64,000 nucleotides of DNA from Methylobacterium nonmethylotrophicum (GCF_004745635.1 NZ_SRLB01000005.1:62001-126000); one strand, 5' to 3'. Counted from the first letter of the stretch, positions 9,845 through 18,814 are shown. Notes: generated by a model from the letters alone, not told the origin. Made by a program: numbers and translations.

Positions 9845-11260
9845 GTGAGGCGTCGCCGGATCGCCGTCTGGCTCGGAGGGGTGGCTCTCCTCGCGGTCGC
9901 GGGATCGGGCCTCGCGGCCTGGCGGTCCGCCCTCCCGCCGGGCGGTCCCGAGCCGGGCGAGACCGTGCCCGAGCGGGTGCAGCAGGGAGCGGTCCTCGCC
10001 GCCCTCGGCTACTGCGCCTCCTGCCACACCGCCGAGGCCGGCCGGCCCTATGCGGGCGGCCGCGGGGTCGCAACGCCGTTCGGCACGATCTACGCCACCA
10101 ACATCACGCCGGATCCCGAGACCGGGCTCGGCCGCTACACGCTCGCAGCCTTCACCCGGGCGATGCGTGCGGGTGTGGACCGGGACGGCCGCCACCTGTA
10201 CCCGGCCTTCCCGTACACCCACTATGCCGGGCTCACCGACGCCGACATCGCCGCCCTCTACGCCTTCGTGATGACGCGCGAGCCGGTGCGGGCCGAGGCA
10301 AAGGCCAACGCCCTGCCCTTCCCGCTCTCCTGGCGGCCGCTGATCGCCGGCTGGAAGCTCCTGTTCTTCCGCACGCCCACCCTGCCGAAGGACGAAAGCC
10401 GCGATCCGGCCTGGCACCGCGGCGCCTACCTCGCCGAGGCGCTCAGCCATTGCGGCGCCTGCCACACGCCGCGCAATGTCCTGGGTGCCGAGATCAAGTC
10501 GCGGGCCTATGCCGGGGGCGAGGCCGACGGCTGGTGGACGCCGCCCCTCGACCGCTCCTCGCCGGCGCCGCTGCCCTGGAGCGAGGACGACCTCGCCCGC
10601 TACCTCGCCGAGTGGGACCCGCAGCATGGCGGGGCCGGCGGCCCGATGCGCCCGGTGGTCGACGCCCACGCGGCGGTGCCGAAGGGCGAGATCCGGGCGC
10701 TCGCCCGCTACGTCGCGACGCTCTACGGGCCGGGCCCCGCCGGCAGCCGCACCGGCCCGGTCGACCGGGCGCCCGGTGACGACCCAAGACTCGGTGAGGA
10801 CCCAAGACTCGGCGAGGGCTCAAGACTCGGCGAGGGCTCAAGACTCGGCGAGGGCTCAAGACTCGGCGAGGGCTCAAGACTCGGCGAGGACCCGGGCCTC
10901 GCCCGGGGGGCCGCGACCTATGCGGGCGCCTGCGCGGTCTGCCACGAGAGCGGCGGGGGCGCAGCCGGCGGCGTGCCCTACACGACGCCGTCGCTCGGCC
11001 ACCGCACCACCTTGCGGGCGCCGGATCCCCGCAACCTGATCCTGGTCCTGCGCGACGGCGTCGCGCCGCGGGAGCACGCGCCGGGGCCGATCATGCCGGC
11101 CTTCGGGGCGGTGCTGACGCAGGCCCAGATGACCGACCTCGCCGCCTATCTGCGGGCCCGGTTCAGCCCCGACGGGCCCTGGCCCGGGCTCGACGGGACG
11201 GTGCGGGAGCTGATGCGAGAGCCCCCCCGCTCCGGTGCCCGGGCGGAGGCGAGCCCGTGA
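9845..11260 (+). CDS. Triheme membrane-anchored cytochrome c of a molybdenum hydroxylase
   Basis: This 471-residue protein has an N-terminal anchor (residues 6-25) and three c-type haem sites: CASCH at 57-61, CGACH at 203-207 and CAVCH at 363-367. This is the architecture of alcohol/aldehyde dehydrogenase cytochrome subunits that pass electrons from a periplasmic oxidoreductase to the respiratory chain. The next two genes encode the Fe-S and Mo subunits, so it is probably their electron acceptor. The linker before the third haem (residues 313-348) consists of six hexapeptides of the form D/G-P/S-R-L-G-E, encoded by an 18-bp tandem repeat. The start is GTG 9845 behind GGGAGGT. Confidence 0.88.
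   Translation: MRRRRIAVWLGGVALLAVAGSGLAAWRSALPPGGPEPGETVPERVQQGAVLAALGYCASCHTAEAGRPYAGGRGVATPFGTIYATNITPDPETGLGRYTLAAFTRAMRAGVDRDGRHLYPAFPYTHYAGLTDADIAALYAFVMTREPVRAEAKANALPFPLSWRPLIAGWKLLFFRTPTLPKDESRDPAWHRGAYLAEALSHCGACHTPRNVLGAEIKSRAYAGGEADGWWTPPLDRSSPAPLPWSEDDLARYLAEWDPQHGGAGGPMRPVVDAHAAVPKGEIRALARYVATLYGPGPAGSRTGPVDRAPGDDPRLGEDPRLGEGSRLGEGSRLGEGSRLGEGSRLGEDPGLARGAATYAGACAVCHESGGGAAGGVPYTTPSLGHRTTLRAPDPRNLILVLRDGVAPREHAPGPIMPAFGAVLTQAQMTDLAAYLRARFSPDGPWPGLDGTVRELMREPPRSGARAEASP
10781..10888 (+). repeat. In-frame 18-bp tandem repeat, six copies
   Basis: There are six units of 18 bp with no gaps: two of GACCCAAGACTCGGYGAG followed by four identical GGCTCAAGACTCGGCGAG. Each unit encodes D/G-P/S-R-L-G-E in the cytochrome linker, so copy-number change would alter linker length without a frameshift. 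Confidence 0.95.
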
Positions 11261-11273
11261 GGAGGAGACGCCG

Positions 11274-11753
11274 ATGCCGACCCTGACGGTGAACGGCCGG
11301 GCCCAGGCGGTCGCGGCCGAGCCCGAGACCCCGCTCCTCTACGTGCTGCGCGACGAATTCGGGCTCAACGGCGCCAAGTTCGGCTGTGGGCTCGGCCAGT
11401 GCGGCGCCTGCACGGTGGAGGTGGAGGGCCGCGCCGTCCTGTCCTGCCTCACTCCGATCGGGCTGCTGGAGGGCCGGCCCGTCACCACCGTCGAGGGGTT
11501 GGGGACGCCGGAGAATCCAGGTCCGCTCCAGGCCGCCTTCATCGCCGAGAACGCGGCGCAGTGCGGCTACTGCATCGCCGGCATGGTAATGCGCGCCTAC
11601 GCCCTGTTGCGGAACAACCCGCATCCGGGCGAGGCCGAGATCCGCGACGCGCTGCGGCTCAACCTGTGCCGCTGCGGCACCCACATGCGGATCCTCGCCG
11701 CCGTGCGCCGCGCCGCCGGGCGCGAGCCCGCCGCGACGGGGGCGACGCCGTGA
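11274..11753 (+). CDS. [2Fe-2S] subunit of xanthine dehydrogenase-family oxidoreductase
   Basis: This 159-residue protein has the two iron-sulfur domains of the IorA/CoxS family. The plant-type cluster motif is GCGLGQCGACTV (with a later C in AVLSC). The second cluster motifs are QCGYCIAGM and NLCRCGTH. It moves electrons from the molybdenum cofactor of the next gene product to the cytochrome encoded just upstream. ATG 11274 follows GGAGGAG; the gap to the cytochrome gene is 13 bp, and the stop overlaps the next start (TGATG). Confidence 0.94.
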   Translation: MPTLTVNGRAQAVAAEPETPLLYVLRDEFGLNGAKFGCGLGQCGACTVEVEGRAVLSCLTPIGLLEGRPVTTVEGLGTPENPGPLQAAFIAENAAQCGYCIAGMVMRAYALLRNNPHPGEAEIRDALRLNLCRCGTHMRILAAVRRAAGREPAATGATP

Positions 11754-13939
11754 TGGCGCTGACCCGCCGCACCCTGCTCGTCGGGGGCGCGCTCCTCGTC
11801 GGGATCGGGCTGCCGCGGCCGGCCCGGGCCGCCGCGCCGACCGGCAGCCTGCCCGCGGCGCCGCGGATCGACGCCTGGATCCGCCTCGGCGAGGACGGCG
11901 CCGCGACGGTGCTCACCGGCAAGGCCGAGCTCGGCCAAGGGATCAAGACGGCGCTGATCCAGGTCGCGGCGGAGGAGCTCGGGCTCGACCCGGCCTCCGT
12001 GCACCTCGTCACGGCCGATACCGAGCTGACCCCGAACGAGGGCTACACCGCCGGCAGCCACTCGATGCAGGATTCCGCCACGGCGATCCGGCTCGCCGCC
12101 GCGGCGGCCCGGGCGCTGCTCGCCGAGGCGGCCGGGCGCCGGCTCGGCCTGCCGCCGGAGTCGCTGACGGTGGCGGACGGGGCCGTGGCGGCACCGGACG
12201 GAATGCGGCTCCCGTTCGGCGAACTCGTGCAGGAGGTCGACCTCGAGGCGGAGGTGCCCGCCACCACACCGTTGCGGGATCCGGCCACGTACACGATGGT
12301 GGGCCGGCCGCTGCCCCGGGTCGACATCCCCGGCAAGGTCGCGGGCGCAGCCTCCTACGTCCAGGACATCCGCGCCCCCGGGATGGTGCATGCCCGGATC
12401 CTGCGCCCGCCCCGCCCGGGCGCGCGCCTCGTCGCCCTGGAGGCCGAGAGCGTGGCCGCCCGCTCCGGCGTGATCCGGGTGCACCGCGACGGCGACTTCG
12501 TGGCGGTGCTGGCGGAGCGGGAATACGCCGCCGTCACGGCTTTGCGGGCGCTCGCCCGCGTCGCGGTCTGGCAGGGCGGTACCGTCGTGCCGGAGCCCGA
12601 CGCCCTGTTCTCGGACCTCGCCGGCCGCAAGGCCGAGCGCACGGTGATCCACGAGGCCGGGGCCGGCACGCCGGTGCCGGCCGGGCGGCGGCTCACGGCG
12701 CAGTACCGGCGGCGTTACCAGATGCACGGCTCGATCGGCCCGTCCTGCGCGGTCGCCGAGTTCGACGGCAGCCGCCTCACCGTCTGGTCGCACGCGCAAG
12801 GGATGTTCCCCCTGCGCAAGGCGCTCGCCGAGATGCTGGCGCTGCCCGAGGATCAGGTCCGCTGCATCCATGTCGAGGGCTCGGGCTGCTACGGCCATAA
12901 CGGCGCCGACGACGCGGCCGGCGACGCGGCCCTGCTCGCCCGCGCCCTGCCCGGCCGCCCGGTGCGGGTGCAGTACACCCGCGAGCAGGAGCACCTGTGG
13001 GAGCCCTATGGCGGCGCCATGCTGACCGAGGCCTCGGCGGTGCTCGGGCCCGACGGGCGCATCGCCGACTGGGATTATTCGGTGCGAAGCCCGACCCACC
13101 TCACCCGCCCGCCCGGCGCCGGCCAGCTGCTCTCGGCCCGGATGCTCGAAAAACCCTTCCGGGCCCCGCCCCCGAAGGCGCTGCCGCAGCCCGAGGGCGG
13201 CGGCGACCGCAACGCCATCCCGCTCTACCGCCTGCCCCGGGCGCGGGTGGCGCACGACTTCGTCACCGACATGCCGCTCCGCGTCTCGGCCCTGCGCAGC
13301 CTCGGCGCCTACATGAACGTCTTCTCGATCGAGAGCTTTCTCGACGAGCTGGCCGAGGCGGCCGGCGCCGACCCGGTCGCCTTCCGGCTCGCCCATCTCG
13401 ACGATCCCCGGGCGCGGGCCGTCATCGAGGCCGCGGCGGAGCGCTTCGGCTGGGGCCGGACGCTCCAGAGGGGCCACGGCGCCGGCTTCGCGTTTGCCCG
13501 CTACAAGAACCTCGCGGCCTATTGCGCCCTCGCGGTCGAGGTGGCGGTCGCGCGCGAGAGCGGCCGGGTCCGGCTGGTGCGGGCGCAAGGAGCGGTCGAT
13601 GCCGGCCAGATCGTCAACCCGCACGGGATCCGCGACCAGATCGAGGGCGGGATCATCCAGGCGATGAGCTGGAGCCTGTTCGAGGCCGTGGCGCACGATG
13701 CCGAGGGCCCGACGAGCCGGGACTGGAGCACCTACCCGATCGCCCGCTTCCCCGACATCCCTGAGCGCCTCGACGTCCACCTGATCGACCGGCCCGGCGC
13801 GCCCTTCCTCGGCGCCGGCGAGGTCGCGCAGGGCCCGACCGCCGCGGCGCTCGCCAACGCGATCCGGCAGGCCGCCGGGGTGCGGCTGCGCGAGCTGCCG
13901 ATGCGGCCGGAACTGGTCAAGGCGGGGATCGGGGTGTGA
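11753..13939 (+). CDS. Molybdopterin-binding subunit, isoquinoline oxidoreductase/aldehyde dehydrogenase type
   Basis: This 728-residue large subunit is of the IorB-like branch of the xanthine oxidase family. It starts MALTRRTLLVGGALLVGIG, a twin-arginine-type export signal. Motifs include GKAELGQGIKTALIQVAAEE, GYTAGSHSMQDSATA, the substrate-pocket segment around YQMHGSIGPSCAVAEF and the C-terminal GAGEVAQGPT with the presumed catalytic glutamate. With the two preceding genes it forms a periplasmic molybdenum hydroxylase coupled to cytochromes. The substrate could be an aldehyde or N-heterocycle and cannot be decided from sequence. The start overlaps the previous stop by one base. No XdhC-like chaperone gene is adjacent. 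Confidence 0.9.
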   Translation: MALTRRTLLVGGALLVGIGLPRPARAAAPTGSLPAAPRIDAWIRLGEDGAATVLTGKAELGQGIKTALIQVAAEELGLDPASVHLVTADTELTPNEGYTAGSHSMQDSATAIRLAAAAARALLAEAAGRRLGLPPESLTVADGAVAAPDGMRLPFGELVQEVDLEAEVPATTPLRDPATYTMVGRPLPRVDIPGKVAGAASYVQDIRAPGMVHARILRPPRPGARLVALEAESVAARSGVIRVHRDGDFVAVLAEREYAAVTALRALARVAVWQGGTVVPEPDALFSDLAGRKAERTVIHEAGAGTPVPAGRRLTAQYRRRYQMHGSIGPSCAVAEFDGSRLTVWSHAQGMFPLRKALAEMLALPEDQVRCIHVEGSGCYGHNGADDAAGDAALLARALPGRPVRVQYTREQEHLWEPYGGAMLTEASAVLGPDGRIADWDYSVRSPTHLTRPPGAGQLLSARMLEKPFRAPPPKALPQPEGGGDRNAIPLYRLPRARVAHDFVTDMPLRVSALRSLGAYMNVFSIESFLDELAEAAGADPVAFRLAHLDDPRARAVIEAAAERFGWGRTLQRGHGAGFAFARYKNLAAYCALAVEVAVARESGRVRLVRAQGAVDAGQIVNPHGIRDQIEGGIIQAMSWSLFEAVAHDAEGPTSRDWSTYPIARFPDIPERLDVHLIDRPGAPFLGAGEVAQGPTAAALANAIRQAAGVRLRELPMRPELVKAGIGV

Positions 13940-13949
13940 CGCGAGGCCC

Positions 13950-14612
13950 TCACCCTCCGAGCGGTGACGGCACCGTCGAGATCCCCTGCGCCTCCGCCGC
14001 CCGCCGCTCGGCCGCGAGTGCCCGCCCGTAGGACGGCTCGGCCTTCAGGCCCGTCCAGTACGCCGTGGCGAAATCCGGCAGCTGCTCGCCGAGACCCGCG
14101 AACTCGGCCAGCATCAGGGCGTAGCCGACGCTGATGTCGGCCGCCGTGAAGCGCCCGGCGCAGACGAAGGGACGATCCCCCAGCACCGCGCCGAAGCCCT
14201 TGAGCCGCGACAGGAACCACCGCGAATAATCCTCGACGAGGCCGGGATTGCGCCGCTCCGGCGGCTCGAAGCGGCCGTAGCGCAGCACCAGGGTCTGCGG
14301 GAAGGTCAGGGTCGCCTCGCCGAAATGGAGCGCGTTGAGGTAGCGGCCGTATTCCGGCTCGTCGGGCCGCACCCCGAGGCTCCCGGCGCCGTGGCGCGCC
14401 GCCAGGTACTCGCAGATCGCCGCCGATTCGGTCATCCGGGTCTCGCCGTCCTCGAAGAGCGGGATCGTGCCCAGCGGGTTGAGGGCGAAATACGGCTTGG
14501 CGTGGACCCGGGGCGGGAACGGCAGCATCGCCAGCTCGTAGGGCAGGCCCAGCGCCTCGAGGGCCCAGAGCGGGCGGAACGAGCGGGCGCCGACGCAGTG
14601 ATGGAGCTTCAT
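13950..14612 (-). CDS. Glutathione S-transferase family protein
   Basis: This 220-residue protein has an N-terminal thioredoxin-like domain (MKLHHCVGARSFRPLWALEA, LNPLGTIPLFEDG, MTESAAICEYLA). Its C-terminal helical domain contains FTAADISVGYALMLAE, the conserved GST N-capping motif. It is probably a glutathione-dependent transferase or isomerase in the cytosol. The candidate catalytic residue is S15 or C6 near the N-terminus. The start overlaps the stop of the upstream binding-protein gene (ATGA at 14609-14612), so translation is probably coupled. It converges with the Mo-subunit gene. Confidence 0.88.
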   Translation of the reverse strand: MKLHHCVGARSFRPLWALEALGLPYELAMLPFPPRVHAKPYFALNPLGTIPLFEDGETRMTESAAICEYLAARHGAGSLGVRPDEPEYGRYLNALHFGEATLTFPQTLVLRYGRFEPPERRNPGLVEDYSRWFLSRLKGFGAVLGDRPFVCAGRFTAADISVGYALMLAEFAGLGEQLPDFATAYWTGLKAEPSYGRALAAERRAAEAQGISTVPSPLGG

Positions 14613-15838
14613 GGTGTCACCAGCGGGCAATTGCCGGCCTTCAGGGGCCGGAAGGCCTGGTCGGCCGGGATGGTCGAGACGAGGCGGTAATAGTCCCATG
14701 GGCCCTTCGACTCGGACGGCTTCTTGACCTCGAAGAGGTACATCGGGTGGGTCACCCGGCCGTCCGCCCGCACCTCGGAGCGGCCGAATAGCGGGTCATC
14801 GGCGGGCGTCCTCCGCATCTCGGCGGTCACGGTCGCCGGGTCCTTGCTGCCGGTCGCCTTCACGGCCTTGAGGTAGTGCATCATGCCCGCATAGACGCCG
14901 GCCTGGACCATGGTCGGCATCCGGCCCTTGTGGCGCTCGGCGAAGCGGCGCGACCAGGCCCGGGTGCCGTCGTTGAGGTCCCAGTAGAAGGCCTCCGTCA
15001 GCACCAGGCCCTGCGCGACCTTCAGGCCGAGGGAATGCACGTCGCTTAAGAAAACCAGCAGGCCGGCGAGGCGCTGGCCGCCCTCGGCGACGCCGAACTC
15101 GGCCCCCTGCTTGATGGTGTTGATGGTGTCGCTGCCGGCATTGGCCAGCCCGATCACCTTGGCCTTCGAGGATTGTGCCTGGATCAGGAACGACGAGTAG
15201 TCGGTCGCCGCGACCGGGTGGCGGACCGAGCCCAGCACCTTGCCGCCGTTGCGCTCGACCACCTCCGACACGTCGCGCTCCAGCGCCTTGCCGAAGGCGT
15301 AGTCGGCGGTGATGAAGAACCAGCTGTCGCCGCCCGAGCGCACCATCGCGCCGCCGGTGCCGTTGGCGAGCGCCCAGGTGTCGTAGGTCCAGTGGATGGT
15401 GTTGGGCGAGCACAAAGCCCCGGTGATCTCCGAGGCGCCGGCCCCCGAATTGATCATCAGCCGGTTCTTCTCGCGCACGATCTGGTGCACGGCGAGCGCC
15501 ACCGAGGAGAACGGCACGTCGAGCACCACGTCGACGTCGTCGCGGTCGATCCACTGGCGCACGATGCCGGCGCCGACATCCGGCTTGTTCTGGTGGTCGG
15601 CGGAGAGCACCCGGATGTCGACATCGGGGTTCTGCGCCTTGAAGTCGGCCGCCGCCATCTCGGCCGCCACCACCGATCCCTCGCCGGCGAGGTCGGAATA
15701 GGGCCCGGCGCGGTCGTTCAGGACCCCGAGGGTGACGCGGATGGGGGTTGAGGCGGCGTGGGCCTGGGCGAGGGTGAGCAGGGATGCGGCGGCGAGCGCC
15801 AGCAGGCGGAATGGTCGGCGGTGGTGGCGTGTCGGCAT
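14609..15838 (-). CDS. Liv-type ABC substrate-binding protein, orphan
   Basis: This 409-residue periplasmic protein has a signal peptide (RLLALAAASLLTLAQAHA) and a Leu/Ile/Val-type type-1 binding fold. It has clear paralogy to the binding protein at 45864-47084: both have LNDRAGPYSD/LNDLSGIYSD, DHQNKPD, SLGLKVAQGLVLTEAFYWD-type and PSESKGPWDYY-type segments. No permease or ATPase gene is beside it, only the GST that overlaps its stop. It may feed another Liv system. ATG 15838 follows GGGAGGA. Confidence 0.88.
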   Translation of the reverse strand: MPTRHHRRPFRLLALAAASLLTLAQAHAASTPIRVTLGVLNDRAGPYSDLAGEGSVVAAEMAAADFKAQNPDVDIRVLSADHQNKPDVGAGIVRQWIDRDDVDVVLDVPFSSVALAVHQIVREKNRLMINSGAGASEITGALCSPNTIHWTYDTWALANGTGGAMVRSGGDSWFFITADYAFGKALERDVSEVVERNGGKVLGSVRHPVAATDYSSFLIQAQSSKAKVIGLANAGSDTINTIKQGAEFGVAEGGQRLAGLLVFLSDVHSLGLKVAQGLVLTEAFYWDLNDGTRAWSRRFAERHKGRMPTMVQAGVYAGMMHYLKAVKATGSKDPATVTAEMRRTPADDPLFGRSEVRADGRVTHPMYLFEVKKPSESKGPWDYYRLVSTIPADQAFRPLKAGNCPLVTP

Positions 15839-15902
15839 CGTGTCCTCCCGTTGGTGTTGCGGCATCCGGTCGTTGGTCGCCGGATGTAATTTATTCTCCA
15901 TC

Positions 15903-16043
15903 GTCATCCCGGGGCCGCGCAGCGGAACCCTGGATCCATAACCGCAGACGCTGAACGATGAAGCGGACCGTCTATCGCCGGGTTCAGCATCGTCGGCGGT
16001 TATGGATCCCGGGTTCTCGCCTTCGTCGAGCCCCGGGGATGAC
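15903..16043. repeat. Palindromic element, family M3, intact copy (141 bp)
   Basis: The ends are GTCATCCCGGGGC and CCCCGGGGATGAC. Inner arms GGATCCATAACCGC and GCGGTTATGGATCC pair across the middle. A second copy at 48697-49057 is interrupted by another repeat. It is non-coding. Confidence 0.75.
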
Positions 16044-16092
16044 ACGGTGTGTCGGGGACGGTGCTGTCACTCGACCTGTTGCCGAGCAATAC

Positions 16093-17706
16093 TCAATCCC
16101 CGCCCCGCTCCCTCAGCGCCCGCCGGATGATCTTCCCCGTCGCGGTCATCGGCAGTTCCTCCACGAAGGCGACGTGGCGCGGGTATTCGTGGGCGGCGAG
16201 CCGCGTGCGCACGAAGTCCTGGATCTCGCGGGCGAGATCCGGCGTGCCCTCGACGCCGTCCTTGAGCACGATGAAGGCCTTCACCGCCTCGGTCCGCACC
16301 GGGTCCGGCACGCCGACGACGCCGCAGAGCGCCACCGCGGGGTGGCGCAGCAGGCAATCCTCGATCTCGCCGGGACCGATCCGGTAGCCGGCCGAGGTGA
16401 TGACGTCGTCGTCGCGGCCGACGAACCACAGGAAGCCGTCCGGGTCGCGCCGGCCGAGGTCGCCGGTGATCAGCCAGTCGCCGATGAACTTGCGCACGGT
16501 CGCCTCGGGGTTCTGCCAGTAGCCGAGGAACATCACCGGGTCGGGCCGGCGCACCGCGATATGGCCGGTGGTGCCGTCCGGCACCTCCCGGCCCTCGCCG
16601 TCGACGATGCGCACGTCGTGGCCGGGCACCGGGCGGCCCATGGCACCAGGACGAGCGGGAAACAGGTCGGCGCAGGAGGAGACGACGAGGTTGCACTCGG
16701 TCTGGCCGTAGAACTCGTTGATCGGCACGCCGAGGACCGCCTCGCCCCAGGCCAGCATCTCCGCCCCCAGGCTCTCGCCGCCGGTGCCGACGGAGCGCAT
16801 GGCCAGGCCCGGATAGGGCGTGCTGCGGGTCTGGCGCATCAGCTTCATGGCGGTCGGCGGCAGGAAGACGTTGCGCACCGCCTGCTCGGCCATCAGCCGG
16901 AACGCTGCCTCCGGATCGAACTTCTTCGCGCGATGCGAGACCACCGGGACACCGTGGTGCAGGGCCGGCAGCAGCACGTCGAACAGCCCGCCGATCCAGG
17001 CCCAGTCCGCCGGGGTCCAGAACCGGTCGCCCGGTTGCGGCAGGAACCGCTGGGGCATCTCGACCCCCGGCAGGTGGCCGAGCAGCACCCGGTGGGCGTG
17101 CAGGGCGCCCTTGGGGTCGCCGGTGGTGCCCGAGGTGTAGATGATGACGGCGGGGTCGTCGGCGGCGGTGTCGACCGGCGTGAAGGCGTCCGAGGCGCGG
17201 GCGCAGAGCGCGTGGAAATCCTCGGCGCCCGCCTCCGGCCCGTCGATGCAGTAGATCCGCTCCAGTGCCGGCAGCGACTCGCGGATCCCGGCGAGGAGCA
17301 GGGCGCCGGCCCGGTCGGTCACCACCGCCTTCGCGCCGCTGTTGCCGAGGCGGTAGGCGAGCGCGTCGGGCCCGAACAGCACGAAGAGCGGGATGGTGAT
17401 GAGCCCGGCCCGGAAGCCGGTGATGTGGGCGATCGCCGTCTCCGGCGCCTGCGGCAGCAGCACGCCGATCCGGTCGCCGCGCGTGAGCCCGTGCGCCGCC
17501 AGCACGTTGGCGAAGCGGTTCGAGAGGCGGCGCAGGTCGTCGAAGCCGTAACGCTGCACGGCGCCGTCGTGATCGAGATGGATCAGCGCGAGCGGGTTGC
17601 CGGGTGCGTGCCGGTCGCAGACGTCGGTGCCGATGTTGTAGCGGCCCGGGATCCGCCAGCGGAATTGCGCGACGAGGTCGGCATAGGTGTCCGCGCGCTG
17701 CAGCAT
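16093..17706 (-). CDS. AMP-dependent acyl-CoA synthetase
   Basis: This 537-residue adenylate-forming enzyme activates a carboxylic acid to its CoA thioester. The P-loop is IIYTSGTTGDPKGALHAH near 188-206. The A5 motif is NEFYGQTECN. ITGDLGRRDPDGFLWFVGRDDD precedes the hinge, and the catalytic-lysine motif TATGKIIRRALRE is at the C-terminus. Length and motifs fit the acetyl-/medium-chain acyl-CoA synthetase branch rather than PaaK-type phenylacetate ligase. The upstream DNA has an inverted repeat GGACCG-N5-CGGTCC at 17736-17752. Confidence 0.9.
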   Translation of the reverse strand: MLQRADTYADLVAQFRWRIPGRYNIGTDVCDRHAPGNPLALIHLDHDGAVQRYGFDDLRRLSNRFANVLAAHGLTRGDRIGVLLPQAPETAIAHITGFRAGLITIPLFVLFGPDALAYRLGNSGAKAVVTDRAGALLLAGIRESLPALERIYCIDGPEAGAEDFHALCARASDAFTPVDTAADDPAVIIYTSGTTGDPKGALHAHRVLLGHLPGVEMPQRFLPQPGDRFWTPADWAWIGGLFDVLLPALHHGVPVVSHRAKKFDPEAAFRLMAEQAVRNVFLPPTAMKLMRQTRSTPYPGLAMRSVGTGGESLGAEMLAWGEAVLGVPINEFYGQTECNLVVSSCADLFPARPGAMGRPVPGHDVRIVDGEGREVPDGTTGHIAVRRPDPVMFLGYWQNPEATVRKFIGDWLITGDLGRRDPDGFLWFVGRDDDVITSAGYRIGPGEIEDCLLRHPAVALCGVVGVPDPVRTEAVKAFIVLKDGVEGTPDLAREIQDFVRTRLAAHEYPRHVAFVEELPMTATGKIIRRALRERGGD

Positions 17707-17871
17707 CGGCGTCGTCCCACCCGTGAGTCTTACGTGGACCGTCGGGCGGTCCTTCGATTGAAACGATTGTTCATTCGTTTTTGGGTGTCAACACAGGTGC
17801 GGCGGGGGCGGCCATGCGTGGTCCAGGCTTGGGATTGGGCGAGCGTCCCGAGCACACGATACTGCGGGCAC

Positions 17872-17959
17872 CCTCTGGCTTCTGGAGCCCTCCTTCGAGG
17901 ACGTCGATCAAAGATCGAGGCGATCTCCGATCGCCAGCACCTCAGGACGAGGTCGCGCA
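17872..17959. repeat. Partial copy of the M1-type core repeat
   Basis: It contains the TCTGGAGCCCTCCTTCGAGG and CACCTCAGGACGAGGTCG modules seen in the M1 elements at 41.3, 48.8 and 55.7 kb. Neither terminal inverted repeat is present. It lies between the acyl-CoA synthetase start and the sugar permease end. Confidence 0.5.
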
Positions 17960-17989
17960 TGGTACGAAAAAACGGTACCCGAACCGGAG

Positions 17990-18814
17990 TCACCCCCCCT
18001 TCACCGCCCCCGCCGTCAGCCCGGCGACGATCTGGCGCTGGGCGAAGACGGTCAGCACCAGGACCGGCAGGGTGACGATGAGCGCCGCGGCGGCGAGCGG
18101 GCCCCAGCTCAGCTGGTCGAACGAGATCATGTTGTAGACCGCCACCGGCAGGGTGCGGGTCTCGCGCCCGGCAAGCACGATGCCGAACACGAAGTTGTTC
18201 CAGGAGAAGATCACCGCCAGGATCATCGCCACCGCGATGCCGGGCTTGGCGATCGGCAGGGCGACGTGGCGAAACACCTGCCAGCGGCTGGCGCCGTCGA
18301 TGACGGCGGCCTCCTCCAGCTCGAGCGGCGTGGTCTCGAAGTAGCCGATCATGATCCAGATCACGATCGGCACCGTGACGACGAGGTGGATGATGATCTG
18401 CGGCCACAGCGTGCCGAGGAGCCCGAGCCACTGGAACAGCAGGAAGAGCGGGATGAGGTAGGACAGGCCGGGCGTGATGCGGGCAACCAGGATCACCACC
18501 GCGGCCTTGGCGGCCTTCATCCGGGCGATGCCGTAGCCCGCCGGCACGCCCACCAGCAGCGCGAGGCCCGTCGCCGTGCCGGTGACCAGCAGGCTGTTGA
18601 CGAAGTAGGTCGAGAACCGGTTCGACTCGAGCACGTCGATGTAGTTCTTCCAGGCGAAGCGCTCGGGGATCAGGATCGGCGGATAGGCGGCGTTGTCGAT
18701 CTCGTACTTGACCGAGAGCGACAGCATCCAGACGAAGAACAGGATCACCGGCGAGACGATCACCAGGACGGCGAAGAGCAGGGCGGCCTGCCGGAGGAGC
18801 CAGCGGAGGTTCAT
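17990..18814 (-). CDS. Carbohydrate ABC transporter permease, MalG type
   Basis: This 274-residue inner-membrane protein has about six helices and the cytoplasmic EAA loop (EEAAVIDGASRWQVFRHVALP, residues ~182-202) that contacts the ATPase. It starts MNLRWLLRQAALLFAVLVIV. The gene begins inside the stop of the preceding permease (ATGA, 4-bp overlap at 18811-18814), so the two permeases are made together. The stop at 17990 ends the run; no MalK/MsmX ATPase gene follows, so the ATPase must be supplied from elsewhere. Confidence 0.9.
   Translation of the reverse strand: MNLRWLLRQAALLFAVLVIVSPVILFFVWMLSLSVKYEIDNAAYPPILIPERFAWKNYIDVLESNRFSTYFVNSLLVTGTATGLALLVGVPAGYGIARMKAAKAAVVILVARITPGLSYLIPLFLLFQWLGLLGTLWPQIIIHLVVTVPIVIWIMIGYFETTPLELEEAAVIDGASRWQVFRHVALPIAKPGIAVAMILAVIFSWNNFVFGIVLAGRETRTLPVAVYNMISFDQLSWGPLAAAALIVTLPVLVLTVFAQRQIVAGLTAGAVKGG

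Noticed and set aside
10781..10888. Direct repeat array as a possible CRISPR
   Set aside because: Units are 18 bp, contiguous, in frame with the cytochrome gene and without spacers.
11597..13780. 727-residue minus-strand open frame opposite the molybdenum subunit
   Set aside because: It lies antisense to a gene with clear xanthine dehydrogenase-family motifs and has no recognisable domain.
16093..17706. Phenylacetate-CoA ligase (paaK) for the paa pathway
   Set aside because: The protein is about 100 residues longer than PaaK and has acetyl-/medium-chain acyl-CoA synthetase motifs; it is also 17 kb from the cluster with its own neighbours.
17736..17752. Inverted repeat GGACCG-N5-CGGTCC as the operator of the acyl-CoA synthetase gene
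   Set aside because: Arms are short, no regulator is linked and GC-rich DNA yields such repeats often; noted only as a possibility.
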